In this document: positions 60,505-64,000 of the stretch, in pieces
How the letters are laid out: every line of letters begins with the position of its first letter
How positions within the stretch are numbered: position 1 is the stretch's first letter
DNA from: an uncultured Winogradskyella sp.
Lineage (GTDB): Bacteria > Bacteroidota > Bacteroidia > Flavobacteriales > Flavobacteriaceae
Assembly: GCF_947501905.1 (NCBI RefSeq)
Contig: NZ_CANMXL010000004.1
Span: 456,777 to 520,776 of the forward strand
Direction of reading: 5' to 3'
Length of the DNA: 64,000 bases
Notes under the pieces: model-generated
Seen by the model: only the letters and a program-made list of their open reading frames with translations
The model's database searches: none
What the model was told of the DNA's origin: nothing
Program-made: the position numbers and the translations under genes

Positions 60505-61801
60505 AAAAGTAAATATATTTTGGTTTAGGCGCGATTTAAGGCTCGATGATAATGTAGGCCTTTATCATGCATTGAATAGTAACTTACCCGTTTTACCTAT
60601 TTTTATTTTTGATACTGAAATATTAGATAAGCTTCCTAAAAAGGATGCTAGAGTAACCTTCATACACAACACACTTCAAAGCCTAAGAGAAACACTACAG
60701 CAAGACTATAAAAGTAGTTTAGCCATATACAAAGGCAAACCTCTAGAAGTTTACAAACAACTGGTTAATACGTATCATATAGAAACCGTTTTTACCAACC
60801 ATGATTATGAGCCTTATGCCAGAACTCGTGATAAAGATATTTCAGAATTTTTATCATCAAATGCTATTGCATTTAAAACGTATAAAGACCAAGTTATTTT
60901 TGAAAAAGACGAAGTGGTTAAAAAGGATGGTAAGCCCTATATGGTTTACACACCATATTTTCGGATGTGGAAAGAGAATTTTAAAACATTAGATTTTAAA
61001 ATCTATGACACTGAGTCCTTATTAACTCATACGTTTTCAGATTCTGAATTACCAAACTTAAGTCTAACTGAAATTGGTTTTGAAGCATCCTCACAAGACA
61101 TAAAACCATATAATGTATCATCTAAACTCATCCAAGATTACGAAGCTACCAGAAATTTCCCTGCGATGGATAATACATCGCGTCTTGGGCCTCATTTACG
61201 TTTTGGTACCGTAAGCGTGCGTAAAATGATGCAAAAAGCCATGGCCGAAGAGAATGATACATTTATGAAAGAATTGATTTGGCGCGAATTTTTTATGCAA
61301 ATTCTTTGGCACTTTCCGCATACAAAAGACCAATCATTTAAGGCAAAATATGATCGGATAGAATGGCGTAACAACGAAGACGAATTTAAAAAATGGTGTG
61401 ATGGGCAAACAGGTTATCCTTTAGTAGATGCTGGTATGCGTCAACTCAATGAAACTGGCTTTATGCATAATCGTGTACGCATGTTAGTAGGTAGTTTTTT
61501 GTGCAAGCATTTATTAATCGATTGGCGTTGGGGAGAAGCCTATTTTGCCGAGAAATTACATGACTACGATATGTCTAGCAATATTGGCAACTGGCAATGG
61601 GTTGCTGGCTCTGGTGTTGATGCCGCGCCATATTTTAGAATTTTTAATCCTACCACGCAAATTTTAAAATTTGATAAGCAACTAGACTATATCAAAAAAT
61701 GGGTGCCAGACTTTCAAGAACTGACCTATCCACAACCTATGGTAGACCATAAAATAGCTAGAGAGCGTTGTTTAGAGACCTATAAAAGTGCTATAAACTA
61801 A
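60491..61801 (+). CDS. Deoxyribodipyrimidine photolyase (class I CPD type)
   Basis: A 436-residue enzyme with the antenna domain start NIFWFRRDLRLDDNVGLYHA and the FAD domain: SRLGPHLRFGTVSVRKMM, ELIWREFFMQILWHFP, QTGYPLVDAGMRQLNETGFM, HNRVRMLVGSFL and the end NIGNWQWVAGSGVDAAPYFRI. These follow class I CPD photolyases closely, including the Asn and Trp residues around FAD. It repairs cyclobutane pyrimidine dimers with blue light. The ATG at 60491 is preferred over an upstream TTG. Confidence 0.95.
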   Translation: MKKPEKVNIFWFRRDLRLDDNVGLYHALNSNLPVLPIFIFDTEILDKLPKKDARVTFIHNTLQSLRETLQQDYKSSLAIYKGKPLEVYKQLVNTYHIETVFTNHDYEPYARTRDKDISEFLSSNAIAFKTYKDQVIFEKDEVVKKDGKPYMVYTPYFRMWKENFKTLDFKIYDTESLLTHTFSDSELPNLSLTEIGFEASSQDIKPYNVSSKLIQDYEATRNFPAMDNTSRLGPHLRFGTVSVRKMMQKAMAEENDTFMKELIWREFFMQILWHFPHTKDQSFKAKYDRIEWRNNEDEFKKWCDGQTGYPLVDAGMRQLNETGFMHNRVRMLVGSFLCKHLLIDWRWGEAYFAEKLHDYDMSSNIGNWQWVAGSGVDAAPYFRIFNPTTQILKFDKQLDYIKKWVPDFQELTYPQPMVDHKIARERCLETYKSAIN

Positions 61802-61860
61802 ATATTTAAAAAATATTTTAAGATTTATACAATAAAACAAAATAGTTACCGTTACGATAT

Positions 61861-61934
61861 TAAGACAGTAATGTCTTAGACGGAATAACCATTTCAAAAA
61901 CAATTTAAAAAGCTCTGATTTTCAGGGCTTTTTA
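61861..61934 (+). terminator. Terminator of the photolyase cluster
   Basis: AAAAGCTCTGA pairs with TCAGGGCTTTT (one G-U) at 61907-61931, followed by T's. A small hairpin, TAAGACA/TGTCTTA, lies just before it at 61861-61878. Confidence 0.85.
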
Positions 61935-62036
61935 TTTATCCAAAAGTAAAGTTCTCATATTAATATTTATAACAACAATAATTGTTATTACCAATCATCG
62001 ACACGGTTTTTCATTATCTTCACAAAAAACAGGCAA

Positions 62037-62062
62037 CTGCACATAGCGCAGTGTTGTGCACA
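62037..62062. repeat. Left boundary of the first cassette-like unit
   Basis: CTGC/GCAG at 62037-62051 is followed by TTGTGCAC (62054-62061). TTGTGCAC is complementary to GTGCACAA at 62645-62652, on the far side of the next gene. Only 10 nt separate it from the start codon, so any promoter must lie outside the unit; TATCTTCA at 62015-62022 is a weak candidate. Confidence 0.55.
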
Positions 62063-62071
62063 AGCTAAAAA

Positions 62072-62638
62072 ATGAGAGATCCATTAAAAATATTGCTTCT
62101 GATTTTGACTTTAGTTTCTTGTAAAAACCAAACAGAAACTAAATCAGAATTGACTAAAGAAACGGCTGAATTGACTATAGAAATTCCTCAAATGGAATTA
62201 CAGCAAACTGATTCAATTACGAAACAGTGGTATTTTATGGTTTTTGAAAAAGGAGGTTGTTTAGGTGGAACACAATATGTGACTGAAAAAAAGAGAGAAA
62301 TTCCTACTATGGTTTTTAGTGAGAAGGAATGGAAAAAGTTTGCGGAAAATGATAAAACGAAGTTGACTGAATTTCTAATCTCTAAACTTTCTGATACAAC
62401 AAAAACTAAAGTTCATACTTGTCCATTTTTTGGAGCTACCAATGGAGAAATGGCTGTTTATTCACTTCAGCACATTCATAATATTAATTGGCTTGAATTT
62501 TCGGAATTTAAAGAATATAAAGACCGAGAATATGGAAATGCAACTGACCAACCGCAAATGTGGTTACAGAACATATTAAAAGACGAAACAAAACGGAATA
62601 AATTAGCGGAATTATATCGCAATGAACTGAAAAAATAA
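62072..62638 (+). CDS. Lipoprotein of unknown function, cassette-like unit 1
   Basis: A 188-residue protein with a lipobox (ILTLVSC) and a Thr/Glu-rich linker. The main domain has QWYFMVFEKGGCLGGTQYVT and VHTCPFFGATNGEM, with two cysteines outside the lipobox. I do not recognise the family. It is a single gene between structured repeats, away from any operon, as expected of accessory DNA. Confidence 0.78.
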   Translation: MRDPLKILLLILTLVSCKNQTETKSELTKETAELTIEIPQMELQQTDSITKQWYFMVFEKGGCLGGTQYVTEKKREIPTMVFSEKEWKKFAENDKTKLTEFLISKLSDTTKTKVHTCPFFGATNGEMAVYSLQHIHNINWLEFSEFKEYKDREYGNATDQPQMWLQNILKDETKRNKLAELYRNELKK

Positions 62639-62644
62639 AAGCCA

Positions 62645-62811
62645 GTGCACAATAACGACTATAGTTCATTACGGCTGAAATTCCTAATCGGAATTTCAAG
62701 CCTTTTTGCTAAATTTATGGTTTGCTACCGCCAGTTCGCTACGCTCGTGTCTGCGGAATGATACTCGCGTACCATTCTGTAACGAAATCATACACCAAAC
62801 CGTTGTAGCCA
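62645..62811. repeat. Structured repeat between the two lipoprotein genes
   Basis: It begins GTGCACAATAACG and ends CCGTTGTAGCCA. Inside are the perfect hairpin GAAATTCC-TAATC-GGAATTTC (62677-62697), the segment TTTTTGCTAAATT, GAATG/CATTC arms near 62756-62777, and GGTTTG pairing with CAAACC. The first bases are complementary to the left border of the preceding gene, and the last bases to the start of the next repeat. Confidence 0.7.
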
Positions 62812-62838
62812 ATTGAAAATCAAGACTTAAAAATCCTA

Positions 62839-62882
62839 TTCTACATTTGTAGAAGTCAAATAAAATCTCTACGTTTGTAGAG
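62839..62882 (+). promoter_or_regulatory. Tandem BlaI/MecI-type operators
   Basis: TTCTACATTTGTAGAA (62839-62854) and CTCTACGTTTGTAGAG (62867-62882) are two perfect 7-bp dyads with a TT centre, 28 bp apart, ending 17 nt before the start codon. They match the TACANNTGTA-type target of BlaI/MecI/CopY repressors. No such regulator gene is in the window. Confidence 0.65.
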
Positions 62883-62899
62883 TTAAAATATCATTATAA

Positions 62900-63805
62900 A
62901 TGAAAAAAGTCTTACTTCTATTTATTATTCTGCTTGGATTAACTTCTTGTAAAGAAAATACAGAAAAGCAAACAACATCAGATGAAACATCAAATACTAT
63001 TGAAAATTCTGCAGAAATGACAGAAGAGCAAAAGGATTTGAAAAAGAGCGCGATACCAATTAAGAGCTTATCAAAATTGAGCAACAAGATATACGATGAA
63101 ATTGCAAATTTTGAAATATTAATGATTGGCGAAATGCACGGAACAATTGAACCTGCTGAATTTGCTTATGGACTATGTGAACTGATTGCTAAACACGAAG
63201 GCAGTGTGATAATGGCTATGGAAATTCGTGCTTCACTTATGAATAACTTGTCAAACGAGATGTCAATTTCCGAGTTAAAAGAATTGGATTTCTTTCGTGG
63301 AAAAAATTTTGACGGTAGAAATGGTGTAGCATGGCTTGATTTAGTATACAAGAGCATTAAAAATGATGGAATTATTTTAAAATTCATTGATAATCCTTAC
63401 CCATCTTCACCCAGAGACTCATCCATGTACAGGGAAATACGCAACATCCATAATAAACATCCAAACACTAAAATAGTTACTCTAACTGGCAATGCACATA
63501 ATTCTTTTATACCTCTTTTCAACAAAAAGAGAATCGGAGGATACTTGTTAAAGGATACTGTTAATTTTGATTCTAAAAAAATCATGTCCATTAATCATGC
63601 ATTTAGTGAGGGAAATATGTTAAATAACGACCTTACCGGATTAAAAATGAGAACTATTGAAAGAAAGGAAAATATTTATAATACTACCTTATCTCATGAA
63701 ATGTTTTTATATAGGAAATTGCCTCAAGAACTAAATCGATGTACACATATCTTATATACTGATAAAGTAACGGCTTCAGGAATAATTAAAAAAGATGATA
63801 GGTAA
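62900..63805 (+). CDS. ChaN/Tiki-like lipoprotein, cassette-like unit 2
   Basis: A 301-residue protein with a lipobox (LLGLTSC) and an acidic Thr-rich linker. The domain has FEILMIGEMHGTIEPAEFAYG, VIMAMEIRASLM and VTLTGNAHNSFIPLFNKK. The GEMHG...E and TGNAHN motifs are those of the EreA/ChaN/TraB (Tiki) superfamily, which includes haem-binding and hydrolase-like proteins. The substrate is unknown. Two BlaI-type operators precede it and repeats flank it. Confidence 0.82.
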   Translation: MKKVLLLFIILLGLTSCKENTEKQTTSDETSNTIENSAEMTEEQKDLKKSAIPIKSLSKLSNKIYDEIANFEILMIGEMHGTIEPAEFAYGLCELIAKHEGSVIMAMEIRASLMNNLSNEMSISELKELDFFRGKNFDGRNGVAWLDLVYKSIKNDGIILKFIDNPYPSSPRDSSMYREIRNIHNKHPNTKIVTLTGNAHNSFIPLFNKKRIGGYLLKDTVNFDSKKIMSINHAFSEGNMLNNDLTGLKMRTIERKENIYNTTLSHEMFLYRKLPQELNRCTHILYTDKVTASGIIKKDDR

Positions 63806-63904
63806 TGATAGTATATATATCTTTTACGGAAAAATCGACTTGGTAAAACTAACTCAAGAACATAGAATTACAAACAGAAAATCCAATAAATCGAATAAAA
63901 TAAC

Positions 63905-64000
63905 TGGCTACAACAACGTATCTAATTAATGTTTTGTTCTCGCCTACTTACGAAAATCCTAGCGGATTTTCTATTCGGTTTGTATTTGCTAAATTAGTTG
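63905..64000. repeat. Second structured repeat, cut by the window end
   Basis: It begins TGGCTACAACAACG. TGGCTACAA is the exact complement of TTGTAGCCA at 62803-62811. It contains the perfect hairpin GAAAATCC-TAGC-GGATTTTC and TTTGCTAAATTAG. The order of parts is the same as in 62645-62811, so the two are one family. Confidence 0.7.

Noticed and set aside
62645..62811. Classical integron attC site
   Set aside because: The junction GTTGT does not match GTTRRRY and no integron integrase is seen, so only attC-like behaviour is claimed.
1..64000. CRISPR arrays, cas genes, restriction-modification or known anti-phage systems
   Set aside because: No regularly spaced short repeats and no nuclease, methylase or defence-type genes were recognised.

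Overview
The window comes from a low-G+C member of the Bacteroidetes, most likely a marine Flavobacteriaceae. Evidence for this: several gene starts follow the TAnnTTTG promoter box of this phylum, start codons generally lack a Shine-Dalgarno sequence, and the gene families are typical (BshB1, DUF3108, DUF2911, Lacal_2735, HYC_CC_PP, DUF6660, DUF6428, a fused CcsA-type cytochrome c biogenesis protein). The genus cannot be fixed from the sequence alone.

Layout. 1-2200: the 5' part of a KdnA-like sugar aminotransferase gene, a small secreted thioredoxin-fold protein and a nitroreductase, all on the minus strand. 2278-23091: a 20.8-kb integrated element at the 3' end of tRNA-Ser(UGA). It has a recognisable left and right attachment site, a CTnDOT-type tyrosine integrase, an excisionase-like HTH protein, a frameshifted polymerase of the PolA/T7-RNAP superfamily, two unrecognised genes, a structured non-coding stretch, and a 15-kb metal-resistance cargo. 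The cargo has a CusABC-like RND pump, HMA proteins, a P1B-type ATPase, a Fur-family regulator and a TonB-dependent receptor. A 15-bp operator-like motif occurs twice in it. 23.3-45.5 kb: ordinary chromosome (DUF3108, tandem M28 peptidases, tRNA-His, bacillithiol deacetylase, trans-sulfuration enzyme, MATE pump, cytochrome c biogenesis, globin, KdsC/UbiA/Maf cluster, PIG-L deacetylase, sodium symporter, DUF2911).

45.7-47.8 kb is an arsenic operon (ArsR, DUF6428, LMW phosphatase-type reductase, AqpS-like channel); three of its four proteins end in Cys-Cys tails. 47.8-61.8 kb is a large photobiology cluster: a TetR regulator, an AarF-type kinase, a flavin reductase, NAD(P)-binding proteins, DUF2256, TIGR03643, GTP cyclohydrolase I, glutathione peroxidase, TspO, an SRPBCC protein, and four separate photolyase/cryptochrome genes. 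It is split into two transcription units, each preceded by the same 28-bp palindrome (11-6-11) at the same distance from a TAnnTTTG-like box. The regulator gene that opens the first unit is the natural candidate to bind both.

62.0-64.0 kb holds two single lipoprotein genes bounded by members of a structured repeat family. The ends of each gene-plus-repeat unit are complementary to each other but differ from the next unit, which is the arrangement expected of exchangeable gene cassettes. The second lipoprotein gene also has two tandem BlaI/MecI-type operators.

The features most worth follow-up are the twin light-cluster operators, the cassette-like repeats, and the integrated element with its PolA/T7-like polymerase and 5-bp heterologous attachment overlap.
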